Assembly: GCA_947501935.1 (NCBI GenBank) | Contig: CANMXU010000019.1 | Coordinates: 1 to 64,000, forward strand | Source of the DNA: an uncultured Alteromonadaceae bacterium | Lineage (GTDB): Bacteria; Pseudomonadota; Gammaproteobacteria; Enterobacterales; Alteromonadaceae | Direction: 5' to 3' | DNA: 64,000 nt | Part shown: piece by piece, positions 28,235 to 38,109 of the stretch | Layout: every line of letters begins with the position of its first letter | How positions within the stretch are numbered: the first letter of the stretch is position 1 | The notes under the pieces: generated by a model | Database searches by the model: none | What the model was told of the DNA's origin: nothing | Seen by the model: only the letters and a program-made list of their open reading frames with translations | Program-made: the position numbers and the translations under genes

Positions 28235-29137
28235 TTAACTTGTTTGCTTCAATATCTGCTCAACAATATTGGCAAGTTTGCTAAAAGTTTGACGTCGTAA
28301 ACTTGTTGGTCGCCATAACATCCCAATCTCTCGATAAATATTATCAGCAAAAGCTTCAATTGTTATTCCTTCAGCTAAGCCAACACCTTTATTAACCGCC
28401 ATTGCAGGTAAAAAAGTTACCCCTTGATGAAATGCTGTCATTTGAATTAAGGTCGCGATACTTGAGGCACTAAAACTATTTATACGGGTTTTATCAGCTA
28501 ACTTACAAGCAGAAACCGCGTGCTCTGTTAGGCAATGCTCTTCAGATAATAAAAATACACTTTGTTTAGGTAAGCTATGAAAGTCACTATTTTCTTTAAA
28601 TATTTTAATTAACTTATCGCTGCCCGCGAAATAAAAATTATCTTTACCTAGCACTTTACTTTGAAAACCATGTTTCTCAATTGGCAACGCCAATAAGGCC
28701 AGGTCAATTTCACCATTCGCTAATTTAATTAATAACTGCTCAGTAGTATCTTCATCTAAATACAGTTGTAATTGAGGTAGTTGTTGCTGACAGCTTTTAA
28801 CTAAGTCAGCCAATAAATACGGGGCAATAGTTGGAATACAACCAATACGAACTAAGCCTTTAGTTGGGTCGCCCTGCTGCTGAGCAAAATCTACCATTTC
28901 AGTCGCTGAAACGACGATGCTTCTGGCCATTTCAACAATTTTTTCACCTTGAGGGGTGAAAATAAAAGACTTATGGTCACGCTCTAATAACTGACAAGCC
29001 ATTTGCTCTTCTAGCTTAACTATCGCATTACTTAACGTTGACTGGCTAACATAACAAGCATCAGCGGCACGATTAAAATGCTTATGCTCATAAAGGGCTA
29101 ATAAATATTGTAAATGCTTTAAATTGGGCAATGCCAC
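28235..29137 (-). CDS. oxyR: Hydrogen peroxide sensor OxyR
   Basis: A 300-residue LysR-type regulator. The DNA-binding domain contains HFNRAADACYVSQSTLSNAIVKLEE. The sensing motif is EEHCLTEHAVSAC, with cysteines C202 and C211 separated by eight residues exactly as C199 and C208 of E. coli OxyR. The following SFSASSIATLIQMTAFHQGVTFLPA matches the OxyR effector fold. Peroxide oxidises the pair to a disulfide and switches the protein to activation of catalase, peroxiredoxin and related genes. None of those targets is adjacent. It diverges from ppiC. Confidence 0.93.
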   Translation of the reverse strand: MALPNLKHLQYLLALYEHKHFNRAADACYVSQSTLSNAIVKLEEQMACQLLERDHKSFIFTPQGEKIVEMARSIVVSATEMVDFAQQQGDPTKGLVRIGCIPTIAPYLLADLVKSCQQQLPQLQLYLDEDTTEQLLIKLANGEIDLALLALPIEKHGFQSKVLGKDNFYFAGSDKLIKIFKENSDFHSLPKQSVFLLSEEHCLTEHAVSACKLADKTRINSFSASSIATLIQMTAFHQGVTFLPAMAVNKGVGLAEGITIEAFADNIYREIGMLWRPTSLRRQTFSKLANIVEQILKQTS

Positions 29138-29360
29138 GAATCACCATAAACGTTCAATAACTAAAGGTTAATCTACAATAGCGATTAAGCCATGATATGG
29201 GAAGCGACTATTTAAAGAATTCCACACATCAAGCCTGCTTAGTTAACAACAACTTAGTCCCTTAATCATATTTGATAAAAAGCAACAAAGCCTACTTCAA
29301 TTTCAGTTAAATTTAGTTTACTGTTAGGAAAATTATTAAACTAAAGTAGAGTAGTAAATT

Positions 29361-29642
29361 ATGGTTACAGCATCAGCCCGTCACATTTTAGTAGACACCG
29401 AACAAGCATGTTTAGATTTAAAAACAGAAATTGAAGCAGGCGCCGACTTTGCAGAGGTTGCTAAGCAACACTCTAATTGTCCATCAAAGGCTCAAGGCGG
29501 CGCATTAGGTTCATTTGGCCGTGGTCAAATGGTACAAGAATTTGATGAAGTAGTTTTTACTGCCGACTTAAATAAAGTACAGGGTCCTGTAAAAACGCAA
29601 TTTGGTTATCACTTAGTTGAAGTTACTAACCGTACTGACTAG
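29361..29642 (+). CDS. ppiC: Parvulin-type peptidyl-prolyl isomerase
   Basis: A 93-residue single-domain rotamase of the PpiC/parvulin family, catalysing cis-trans isomerisation of prolyl bonds. It has no signal peptide, so it is cytoplasmic like E. coli PpiC, and the length matches (93 residues). Family blocks: SARHILVDTEQACLDL, FAEVAKQHSNCPSKAQGGALGSFGRGQMV and the C-terminal VKTQFGYHLVEV. Single gene; the ATG is about 220 bp from divergent oxyR. A perfect palindromic terminator follows. Confidence 0.95.
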   Translation: MVTASARHILVDTEQACLDLKTEIEAGADFAEVAKQHSNCPSKAQGGALGSFGRGQMVQEFDEVVFTADLNKVQGPVKTQFGYHLVEVTNRTD

Positions 29643-29670
29643 TAGAGCTAAAAGCTAAATTATCAGCACA

Positions 29671-29706
29671 AAAAAAAGAGCTTCAATTGAAGCTCTTTTT
29701 GTTTTT
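29671..29706. terminator. Bidirectional terminator between ppiC and secF
   Basis: A perfect palindrome, AAAGAGCTTCAATTGAAGCTCTTT, lies within 29675-29698. An A-run precedes it and a T-run follows. Confidence 0.88.
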
Positions 29707-29733
29707 GTAGCTTGTAGCTTGTAGCTTGTAGCT
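29706..29733. repeat. TGTAGCT tandem repeat, four copies
   Basis: Four exact 7-bp copies, TGTAGCT, lie between the ppiC terminator and the end of secF, ending 6 bp from the secF stop codon. The sequence resembles the AGCTTTT tract at 20.9 kb. Confidence 0.9.
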
Positions 29734-29739
29734 AAGCTA

Positions 29740-30687
29740 TTAAGGCATCATAGCTTCTTGATCAGCGCCTTCTTTTTCAATCACTTCAGGGATCAAATCT
29801 TCTTTCGAAATTCCCAACGCTAGTGCAACTGAACTGGCCACATAAACCGAAGAGTATGTACCAACAAATACACCTAATAATAGTGCGGTTGCAAAACCAT
29901 GTATTAGTGCGCCACCTTTAAAGAATAACGCAGCAAGTACTAATAAAGTGGTAATTGAAGTGATAAAAGTACGACTAAGGGTTTGCGTTAAAGAAATGTT
30001 GATAATTTCTTCGGCGCTGCCCTCACGTATTTTTCTAAAGTTTTCTCGAATACGATCCGAGACCACAATAGTATCGTTGAGTGAATAACCTATTACCGCC
30101 AGAATCGCTGCTAAGACCGTTAAATCAAACTCTAATTGCAAGACCGAGAATAAACCAAGCGTTAACAATACATCGTGAAATAAGGCGAATACTGAACCTA
30201 AAGCAAAGCGCCATTCAAAACGAAAAGCTACATACACTAAGATACAGATAAGTGCGGTTAGCATAGCTAAACCACCCTGCTCAGCAAGTTCGTCACCAAC
30301 ACTAGCACCAACAAACTCAATACGACGCATATCAACCGCTTGACCAGTACCTTCTTCAAGTACTTCAAGTACTTGGTTACCGATCATTTTTGCTTCAACG
30401 CCATCGCGCTGTGCTAAACGAATCACGACATCACGACTGCTACCATAAAGTTGCACTACAGCATCTTCAAAACCGTTGCTGTCCATAACATTTCGTATTT
30501 TGGTCAAGTCTGCTGAATCTTCAAAGCCAACTTCAATTAAGGTGCCGCCGGTAAAGTCTAAACCAAAATTGAGTTTGTTTACCGCTAAAGAAGCGATAGA
30601 AGCAGCCATTAACAAAATACTGAATATCATCGCAACTTTACGATAACGCATAAAGGCAACGGTTTCTTTTAATTGTAAAATTTGCAT
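29740..30687 (-). CDS. secF: Protein translocase subunit SecF
   Basis: A 315-residue inner-membrane protein that with SecD uses the proton motive force to pull exported proteins through SecYEG. It shows one N-terminal membrane helix, the periplasmic domain starting LNFGLDFTGGTLIEVGFE, and five C-terminal helices including VLAAILAVIGYSLNDTIVVSDRIREN, the family hallmark. It lies 11 bp downstream of secD and ends the yajC-secD-secF operon. Length is typical. Confidence 0.98.
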   Translation of the reverse strand: MQILQLKETVAFMRYRKVAMIFSILLMAASIASLAVNKLNFGLDFTGGTLIEVGFEDSADLTKIRNVMDSNGFEDAVVQLYGSSRDVVIRLAQRDGVEAKMIGNQVLEVLEEGTGQAVDMRRIEFVGASVGDELAEQGGLAMLTALICILVYVAFRFEWRFALGSVFALFHDVLLTLGLFSVLQLEFDLTVLAAILAVIGYSLNDTIVVSDRIRENFRKIREGSAEEIINISLTQTLSRTFITSITTLLVLAALFFKGGALIHGFATALLLGVFVGTYSSVYVASSVALALGISKEDLIPEVIEKEGADQEAMMP

Positions 30688-30698
30688 ATTAATTCAAC

Positions 30699-32546
30699 CT
30701 ATATCGATAATTTATCGAGACGTTTTCCGCCCCAAACTGCGTTAACTACGGTACGAGTACCAATTACAGCGGTAAACATTGAAGTAATGATACCGATAGA
30801 AAGTGTTACCGCGAAGCCTTTAATAGGACCAGTACCTACGGCGAATAAAATTAATGCCGCGATAAGCGTGGTAATATTGGCATCAATAATGGTTGAGAAT
30901 GCTGCATCGTAACCTTGATGAATAGACTGTTGTACTGACTTTCCAGCCCGAATTTCTTCTCGAATACGCTCAAAAATCAGCACATTGGCATCAACTGCCA
31001 TACCAACGGTAAGTACAATACCTGCCATACCCGGTAAGGTTAATGTCGCACCTGGAATTAACGACATTACGCCGATAATTAATACCAAGTTAGCACCTAG
31101 CGCTAGGTTAGCAACCACACCAAAAGCACGGTAATAAATCAACATAAAGACAAAGACTAAACCAAAGCCCATCATGATAGCTTGAAAACCAAGTTGTACA
31201 TTTTCAGCACCTAATGTTGGCCCTACGGTACGTTCTTCAACAATATGAATGGGTGCAATTAAAGCACCTGCACGTAGTAATAAAGCTAAATTATGTGCTT
31301 CAGCTTGAGAACCAGCGCCGGTAATGCGGAAGCTTTTACCTAAACGCGCTTGAATAGTTGCAACACTGATTACTTCTTCTACTTTTTCAAAGACAGTATT
31401 GCCTTGAGCATCTTCACGATCTGTAGGCTTATATTCTATAAATACCGTTGCCATTGGTTTACCAATAGCACTTTTAGTGGCACTAGAAAACTTGCTGCCG
31501 CCTGGTGAGTCGAGGGTAATATTTACTTGTGGACGGTTATATTCGTCGAAACTAGAGTTGGCATCAACAATATGATCACCAGTTAGCATAATACGCTTTT
31601 TCAATAATACCGGCTTGCCGCTACGTTCAGTTAATAACTGAGAGCTGGCTGGCACACGACCATTTAAAGCACTGCTTAAGTCGTTATCTTGATCAACCAT
31701 TCTAAATTCAATGGTAGCGGTAGCACTAAGAATCTCTTTCGCTTTCGCGGTATCTTGTACACCAGGTAATTCAATAACTATATGTTTTTGCCCTTGGCGC
31801 TGTACTAATGGTTCAGCAACACCTAATTCATTAACACGATTACGGATAATAGTGATGTTTTGCTGAAGGGCATAATCACGAATTTCTTTTAACTTCGCAT
31901 CAGACATTGTCGCCGTTAAAATAAACGTATCGTCGTTTTCAACAAAGACAAAATCACGATTACGTTTACTTAAAAAGTTTTCGGCTTTGTCTAAGTCTTC
32001 TGCATTTCTTAATTGCACAACAATAGAATCAGCTGATTTTTTCACACTGCGGTAACGAATTTTTTCGCCACGTAAGTCGGTACGAAAGTCACTTACCATG
32101 CTATCTTGAGCTTTGGTAACTGCAGCTTTCATGTCTACTTCCATTAAGAAGTGTACACCGCCACTTAAGTCTAAACCTAATTTCATTGGCGTACCGCCAA
32201 GACCAGCCAACCAGTCAGGTGTTGCTGGTGTTAGGTTTAAGGCGATGGAATATTTATTACCTAAAGCATCATTTAATAAGTCACGAGCTTGAAGTTGTGT
32301 TTCAGTATTTTTAAAGCGTACTAACAAGGTGCCTTTTTCAAGAGCAATACTTGAGTAGTCAATTTGGGCTTGAGTTAATTGCGATTTAACTGAATCTAAA
32401 GAGGCTTCAGTGATCTCAACCCCTCTGAGTCCTGAAATTTGTACTGCTGGGTCTTCACCATACAAATTTGGCGAGGCATATAAAGCACCGAAGGCGACAA
32501 TAAAAACCACCATCAATGTTTTCCAAAGGGGATATTTGTTTAACAC
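30699..32546 (-). CDS. secD: Protein translocase subunit SecD
   Basis: A 615-residue partner of SecF. N-terminal helix, then [20 protein letters not shown] at the start of the large periplasmic P1 domain, the RIDLPGVQD-like block [18 protein letters not shown], and six helices in the last 180 residues with [20 protein letters not shown] and [17 protein letters not shown] (proton-path Asp in that block). The length equals E. coli SecD (615). It is 78 bp downstream of yajC on the same strand. Confidence 0.98.
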   Translation of the reverse strand: MLNKYPLWKTLMVVFIVAFGALYASPNLYGEDPAVQISGLRGVEITEASLDSVKSQLTQAQIDYSSIALEKGTLLVRFKNTETQLQARDLLNDALGNKYSIALNLTPATPDWLAGLGGTPMKLGLDLSGGVHFLMEVDMKAAVTKAQDSMVSDFRTDLRGEKIRYRSVKKSADSIVVQLRNAEDLDKAENFLSKRNRDFVFVENDDTFILTATMSDAKLKEIRDYALQQNITIIRNRVNELGVAEPLVQRQGQKHIVIELPGVQDTAKAKEILSATATIEFRMVDQDNDLSSALNGRVPASSQLLTERSGKPVLLKKRIMLTGDHIVDANSSFDEYNRPQVNITLDSPGGSKFSSATKSAIGKPMATVFIEYKPTDREDAQGNTVFEKVEEVISVATIQARLGKSFRITGAGSQAEAHNLALLLRAGALIAPIHIVEERTVGPTLGAENVQLGFQAIMMGFGLVFVFMLIYYRAFGVVANLALGANLVLIIGVMSLIPGATLTLPGMAGIVLTVGMAVDANVLIFERIREEIRAGKSVQQSIHQGYDAAFSTIIDANITTLIAALILFAVGTGPIKGFAVTLSIGIITSMFTAVIGTRTVVNAVWGGKRLDKLSI

Positions 32547-32624
32547 AATGTCATCCTATGTTTAAGTTATCACGTACCTAAAAGAAAACCGCCTATTCAC
32601 ATATCATAAATAGGCGGAAAGTCT

Positions 32625-32960
32625 TTATAAGTTTTTCATCGTGCCTTTTGGCAATACTGCTGAAATTGCAGATTTTTGCACAGTTACTTCAGTGTTTTCA
32701 GCTAGGCTAACCACAACAAAGTCTTTTTCGTCAGTTACTTTAACGATTTTTCCAACAATGCCGCCTTGTGTTAAAACTTCATCACCTTTTGATAATTCAG
32801 ACATAAGGCTTTTATGCTCTTTTACACGCTTAGCTTGTGGACGATAGATCATGAAGTAAAAAACTAAACCAAAAACTAATAACATGATGATCATTTCCAT
32901 ACCACCACCTTGTTGGGCTGGTGCTGCTGCGGCATGTGCATTACTGATGAATAAACTCAT
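32625..32960 (-). CDS. yajC: Preprotein translocase accessory subunit YajC
   Basis: A 111-residue single-pass inner-membrane protein of the SecDF-YajC complex. After MSLFISNAHA comes an Ala/Gln/Gly stretch, a membrane helix (MIIMLLVFGLVFYFMIY, about residues 23-39), the signature RPQAKRVKEHKSLMSELSKGDEVLTQGGIVGKI, and a beta-rich tail. It is the first gene of the secDF operon, separated from tgt by a hairpin that may only partly stop transcription. Confidence 0.97.
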   Translation of the reverse strand: MSLFISNAHAAAAPAQQGGGMEMIIMLLVFGLVFYFMIYRPQAKRVKEHKSLMSELSKGDEVLTQGGIVGKIVKVTDEKDFVVVSLAENTEVTVQKSAISAVLPKGTMKNL

Positions 32961-33007
32961 AAATTCCTCTTATTATATTTACTATTAAAATTAGCTATTA
33001 AAAATTG

Positions 33008-33030
33008 CTATAAAACCACTATGGTAGTGG
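33008..33030 (-). terminator. Hairpin between tgt and yajC
   Basis: CCACTA (33016-33021) pairs with TAGTGG (33025-33030). On the minus strand it is followed by TTTTATAG. The short T-tract suggests a leaky terminator or attenuator ahead of yajC. Confidence 0.55.
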
Positions 33031-33060
33031 GCCAATATACAGCCCGAAAACGCATTTAAA

Positions 33061-34242
<1,182 letters not shown>

Positions 34243-34334
34243 CTAGCAGCTTTTGTGTAAATGGTGGCTGTATGGCTAAGCTCATTAACCACCATTATTT
34301 AGTCAATAATTAAACGTTTGTGTTAATTACTTTT

Positions 34335-35393
34335 TTAATCGCTTTGTTGGTTAACTTTCTTAGTTAAAAACATTGCATCACCATAACTGAAAAAGCGGTA
34401 TTTTTCAGTAACAGCATGTTGATAAGCTTTCATGATGTTTTCATAACCAGAAAAAGCACTTACCAACATCAACAAAGTTGACTCTGATAAGTGAAAGTTG
34501 GTTACCAAAGCATCGATTATTTCAAACTCATAACCTGGGGTGATGAAAATATCGGTATCACCATAAAACGCCGAAAATTCCTCACCTTTCGCTTTTGCAG
34601 CCTTAGCGGCACTTTCAATTGAGCGAACAGAGGTTGTACCTACCGCAACGACTTTACCGCCACTGGCTTTGGTTTGTTTAATTTGTTCTACCACTGATTC
34701 AGGCACTTCAACATATTCAGCATGCATTATATGGTCGGCAATTTCATCAACACGCACCGGCTGAAAAGTACCAGCGCCAACGTGCAAGGTAACAAAAGCA
34801 AAGTTAACGCCTTTGGCTTTTAATGTCGCCAGTAAGGCATCATCAAAATGCAAACCAGCAGTAGGCGCCGCAACAGCACCCGGCTTTTCATTATAAACGG
34901 TTTGATAACGCTCACGGTCGCTGTCTTCATCAGGACGGTCAATATAAGGCGGCAAAGGCATATGGCCAATGTTGTCTAATATTTCTAAAACCGATTGTTC
35001 GCTATCAAATTTTAGCTCAAATAAAGCATCGTGACGGGCAACCATGGTCGCTTTCACTTTCCCCTCAAGTAGAATTTCTGTTCCTACTTTCGGTGACTTA
35101 CTGGCGCGAATATGGGCAAGTACGCTGCCTTCATCAAGCAAACGTTCAACCAATACTTCAACTTTTCCGCCACTAGTTTTTTGACCAAACATGCGGGCAG
35201 GGATAACTCGCGTATTATTAAATACCAATAAATCGCCAGCATTTAACTGCTCGCTTATCGCTAAAAAATTGCTGTCGACGATTTCACCGCTATTGCCATT
35301 TAAGGTCATTAAACGACTGGCAGTACGATCAGGTTTTGGGTATCGAGCAATAAGCTCTTCAGGTAAATTAAATGAGAAGTCGGCTACGCGCAT
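34335..35393 (-). CDS. queA: S-adenosylmethionine:tRNA ribosyltransferase-isomerase
   Basis: A 352-residue enzyme that transfers and rearranges the ribosyl part of SAM onto preQ1-tRNA, giving epoxyqueuosine-tRNA. Landmarks: [19 protein letters not shown] at the N-terminus, [46 protein letters not shown], and the C-terminal [20 protein letters not shown]. Usual family length. It precedes tgt by about 120 bp on the same strand, the common queA-tgt-yajC-secD-secF order, and diverges from aceK. Confidence 0.97.
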   Translation of the reverse strand: MRVADFSFNLPEELIARYPKPDRTASRLMTLNGNSGEIVDSNFLAISEQLNAGDLLVFNNTRVIPARMFGQKTSGGKVEVLVERLLDEGSVLAHIRASKSPKVGTEILLEGKVKATMVARHDALFELKFDSEQSVLEILDNIGHMPLPPYIDRPDEDSDRERYQTVYNEKPGAVAAPTAGLHFDDALLATLKAKGVNFAFVTLHVGAGTFQPVRVDEIADHIMHAEYVEVPESVVEQIKQTKASGGKVVAVGTTSVRSIESAAKAAKAKGEEFSAFYGDTDIFITPGYEFEIIDALVTNFHLSESTLLMLVSAFSGYENIMKAYQHAVTEKYRFFSYGDAMFLTKKVNQQSD

Positions 35394-35655
35394 TTTTAAG
35401 GTCTATTTTGAAGGTATAAATTCTGGCTAAAATAACCGCGCAATTCTAGTGCTGGCAGGGGCTAATAGCAAGGAAAAACTCATATTTAGAGCAAGTATGA
35501 AAGTGCAGTTTTTATTATCATGTTTTTTTTGCAATAAATAATAATAACCTTGCTCACTATTTCCTTTGATTATATTGAGCATTTTACAAAATTGTTCTTA
35601 CAAAAATCGATTTTTATCGTATGCTGATCAAATGTTTATTTACAGGTAACGACTT

Positions 35656-37383
35656 ATGGACAATCTTGCTTTCGCTATTGCGAAAACCATTTTAAATGGC
35701 TTTGAACATCATATTGATTTATTTGCTGAAATTACTCAATCTGCCAAGCAGCGTTTTGAAAATTGCCAATGGAACGAAGTGCAAGAAGCGGCCAAAGCAC
35801 GTACTGACTATTATGATAAACGCGTTAAAGAAGCGCTAGCGAAAATTAAGCAAGACTTTTACGTAGGCTCCCTTGATGAACGCTTATGGAAAGAAGTAAA
35901 ACAGTTTTATGTGCAAGCCCTCGCTATTCATAACCAACCCGAGTTAGCAGAAAGTTTTTATAATTCTATTTTTTGCCAACTTTTTGAACGTAAGTATTAT
36001 CACAACGACTTTATATTTGTTGAAAGCACAGTAGATCGCTTAAAAGAACAACCTGTGCCTGTAATATATACCAGTTTTACACCTGCTGAAAAAGGCCTTA
36101 ACCAAACGGTTAAAGATATTTTGCTTAGCCAAAAAACTGACGTGCCATATGAAGATATAGATCGCGATGTTGCCACGCTAATAAAGGTTTTCCGCAAGCA
36201 AGCCCACAAAACACGCTACCGTTTAGAAGACTTACAATTTGATATTCTCAACTTTGTTTTCTATCGAAATAAAGGCGCTTACATTATTGGCCGAGTTATC
36301 TCCCCTGGTGGTGAAACTCCGTTTATTTTAACCATACTCAATAATGAAAAAGGCGGCTTATATATAGACGCGCTATTGACCGACAGTGAAAACATGGCAG
36401 TAGTATTTGGTTTTGCCCGTGCATACTTCTTTGTTGACTGTTTGCACCCGCATGCTTTAGTCACCTTTTTAAAGCGCTTAATTCCCCATAAAACCACTGC
36501 CGATTTATATTCAGCAATAGGTTTTCATAAACAAGGTAAAACCCAGTTTTATCGTGACTTTTTAAACCACCTTGATACCAGTGATGACAAGTTAGAGTTA
36601 GCCGCAGGTATTAAAGGCATGGTGATGTCAGTATTTACTCTACCTTCTTATCCTTATGTATTTAAAATTATTAAAGATAAGTTTTCGCCCAGTAAAAACA
36701 TGACCAAAAAAGATGTGAAAGGCAAATACCGCTTGGTTAAGCTGCATGACAGGGTTGGCCGCATGGCTGATACCATGGAATATTCTGAAGTCGCTTTTCC
36801 TAAAGAACGCTTCTCTGAGGAATTACTGACTGAGCTAACCACGGTAGCGCCATCAATTGTCCGCTTTGAAGATGATTTAGTTATTATCGAGCATATGTAT
36901 ATAGAACGCCGCATGGTACCGCTTAACATTTATTTGTCTGATGCTACTGACGAACAATTAGACAATGCCATGTATGGCTACGGCAAAGCGATTAAACAGT
37001 TGATTGCCGCTGATATTTTCCCTGGAGATATGCTACTGAAAAACTTTGGTGTAACCCGCCATGGCCGAGTGATTTTTTATGATTATGATGAAATCACTTA
37101 CATGGACGAAGTTAACTTTAGGGTAAAACCAGAGCCAAAAACTGAAGAGCAAATTTATGCAGCTGAACCTTGGTACTCGGTTGAACCAGGCGATATGTTC
37201 CCTGAAGAATTAGCCACCTTTGCTTTGGCAAATCCCCGTTACCGTAAAGCGTTTATGAAACATCATCCGGAATTATTAGAAGCAGCTTATTGGCAACAGT
37301 GCCAACAAAACGTTGCTAAAGGCATATTTGAAGATGTTTTCCCTTACCCTGACGAAGTGCGCTTTTGCAATATTCATAACTAA
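35656..37383 (+). CDS. aceK: Isocitrate dehydrogenase kinase/phosphatase
   Basis: A 575-residue bifunctional enzyme that phosphorylates isocitrate dehydrogenase to shut it, diverting isocitrate into the glyoxylate bypass, and removes the phosphate when carbon is plentiful. N-terminal regulatory half (ERKYYHNDFIFVESTVDRL), then an atypical kinase fold with the ATP loop near YPYVFKIIKDKFSPSKNMT and the catalytic stretch FPGDMLLKNFGVTRHGRVIFYDYDE. Length equals E. coli AceK (578). Here it is monocistronic and 13 kb from aceA, not in an aceBAK operon. Confidence 0.97.
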   Translation: MDNLAFAIAKTILNGFEHHIDLFAEITQSAKQRFENCQWNEVQEAAKARTDYYDKRVKEALAKIKQDFYVGSLDERLWKEVKQFYVQALAIHNQPELAESFYNSIFCQLFERKYYHNDFIFVESTVDRLKEQPVPVIYTSFTPAEKGLNQTVKDILLSQKTDVPYEDIDRDVATLIKVFRKQAHKTRYRLEDLQFDILNFVFYRNKGAYIIGRVISPGGETPFILTILNNEKGGLYIDALLTDSENMAVVFGFARAYFFVDCLHPHALVTFLKRLIPHKTTADLYSAIGFHKQGKTQFYRDFLNHLDTSDDKLELAAGIKGMVMSVFTLPSYPYVFKIIKDKFSPSKNMTKKDVKGKYRLVKLHDRVGRMADTMEYSEVAFPKERFSEELLTELTTVAPSIVRFEDDLVIIEHMYIERRMVPLNIYLSDATDEQLDNAMYGYGKAIKQLIAADIFPGDMLLKNFGVTRHGRVIFYDYDEITYMDEVNFRVKPEPKTEEQIYAAEPWYSVEPGDMFPEELATFALANPRYRKAFMKHHPELLEAAYWQQCQQNVAKGIFEDVFPYPDEVRFCNIHN

Positions 37384-37442
37384 TTGCACAAGTACATGCA
37401 TAGGTAAAAAGCTAAAAGGTTATTTCAAGGTTACTTTTTAGC

Positions 37443-37473
37443 GTGCAAGTGGTGAGTTTATCGCCACTTGCAC
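37443..37473. other. Hairpin after aceK
   Basis: GTGCAAGTGG (37443-37452) and CCACTTGCAC (37464-37473) pair perfectly over 11 nt. No T-run follows, so this may be a weak or factor-assisted terminator, or an mRNA 3'-end stabiliser. Confidence 0.5.
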
Positions 37474-37512
37474 AATAAGTAATCGAACAAACCACTATTT
37501 TGCAGTTAACGC

Positions 37513-37540
37513 TTTACCTTTTAAATTGCATCAGTATAAT
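37513..37540 (+). promoter_or_regulatory. tRNA-Trp promoter
   Basis: A perfect -10 TATAAT (37535-37540) has TTTACC (37513-37518) 16 bp upstream as a partial -35. The tRNA begins 14 bp after the -10. Confidence 0.55.
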
Positions 37541-37553
37541 TCGAATCTGTTGC

Positions 37554-37630
37554 AGGGGTGTAGTTCCAATTGGTAGAACAGCGGTCTCCAAAACCGACGG
37601 TTGGGAGTTCGAATCTCTCCACCCCTGCCA
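37554..37630 (+). tRNA. tRNA-Trp (CCA)
   Basis: A 77-nt cloverleaf with acceptor stem AGGGGTG/CACCCCT, then GCCA. The anticodon loop CTCCAAA gives anticodon CCA, and the T-arm contains GAGTTCGAATCTC. It closely follows the E. coli tRNA-Trp pattern with one extra base. Single gene, no clear intrinsic terminator after it. Confidence 0.96.
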
Positions 37631-38109
37631 TTTCTTTTCCAAGTTCATTTCTTATTTATCTCTAAAAAAATCCCTTAAAGTATTTGTTCAACATATCATT
37701 CAATAAAAATAACTCTTTTACCTTTTCCTGAATTATACATCCAATTTATTAACACAACTTATTTATACAACTTTTAATTAAACACTTTCATCACCCTGAT
37801 ATAAAACCGTTTAATTTCAGCTTCAGCCTATAAAAGTTTCAGTTACAGCTTTAGTTACAGCTTTTATCAGTGCCAGTATCACTATCAATATAGTTGCCTT
37901 GGCAACTTCAAGATAACCTCCGCTTCTCCCAAATAAAAACCTTCACTAGGCTAGTGAAGCACCTCAAAGCCAAAAAAACACAACAAGAAAGGAAGTGAAA
38001 CTTTCATTTTACACACAATAGCGATATAGTAGCTCACAGTCATTTCACGTGATTTCAAAAAAAACAATATAAAATAATAAAAAACAATAAAAAAAAATAG
38101 GAAAAGCTT
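37631..38109. other. Spacer upstream of the exported phosphoesterase gene
   Basis: About 480 bp without a gene. It is rich in short CAG-CTT type repeats (37815-37870) and carries the 9-bp inverted repeat at 37941-37959, a TGAAACTTTCA palindrome near 37997-38007, and a long A-rich leader before the start codon. Confidence 0.5.
37941..37959. promoter_or_regulatory. Perfect inverted repeat, operator candidate
   Basis: CTTCACTAG and CTAGTGAAG flank a single central G, about 150 bp before the phosphoesterase start codon. No T-run follows and no upstream gene needs a terminator, so a protein-binding site is likely. Confidence 0.4.

Noticed and set aside
34260..34296. AATGGTGG/CCACCATT inverted repeat between queA and tgt as a terminator
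   Set aside because: No T-run follows on the minus strand, and queA and tgt are usually co-transcribed.
35602..35615. Palindrome AAAAATCGATTTTT upstream of aceK
   Set aside because: A short, mostly A/T palindrome is expected by chance in DNA of this composition; no regulator can be named.
37500..37706. 68-residue frame across tRNA-Trp
   Set aside because: It overlaps the whole tRNA gene and has no ribosome site.
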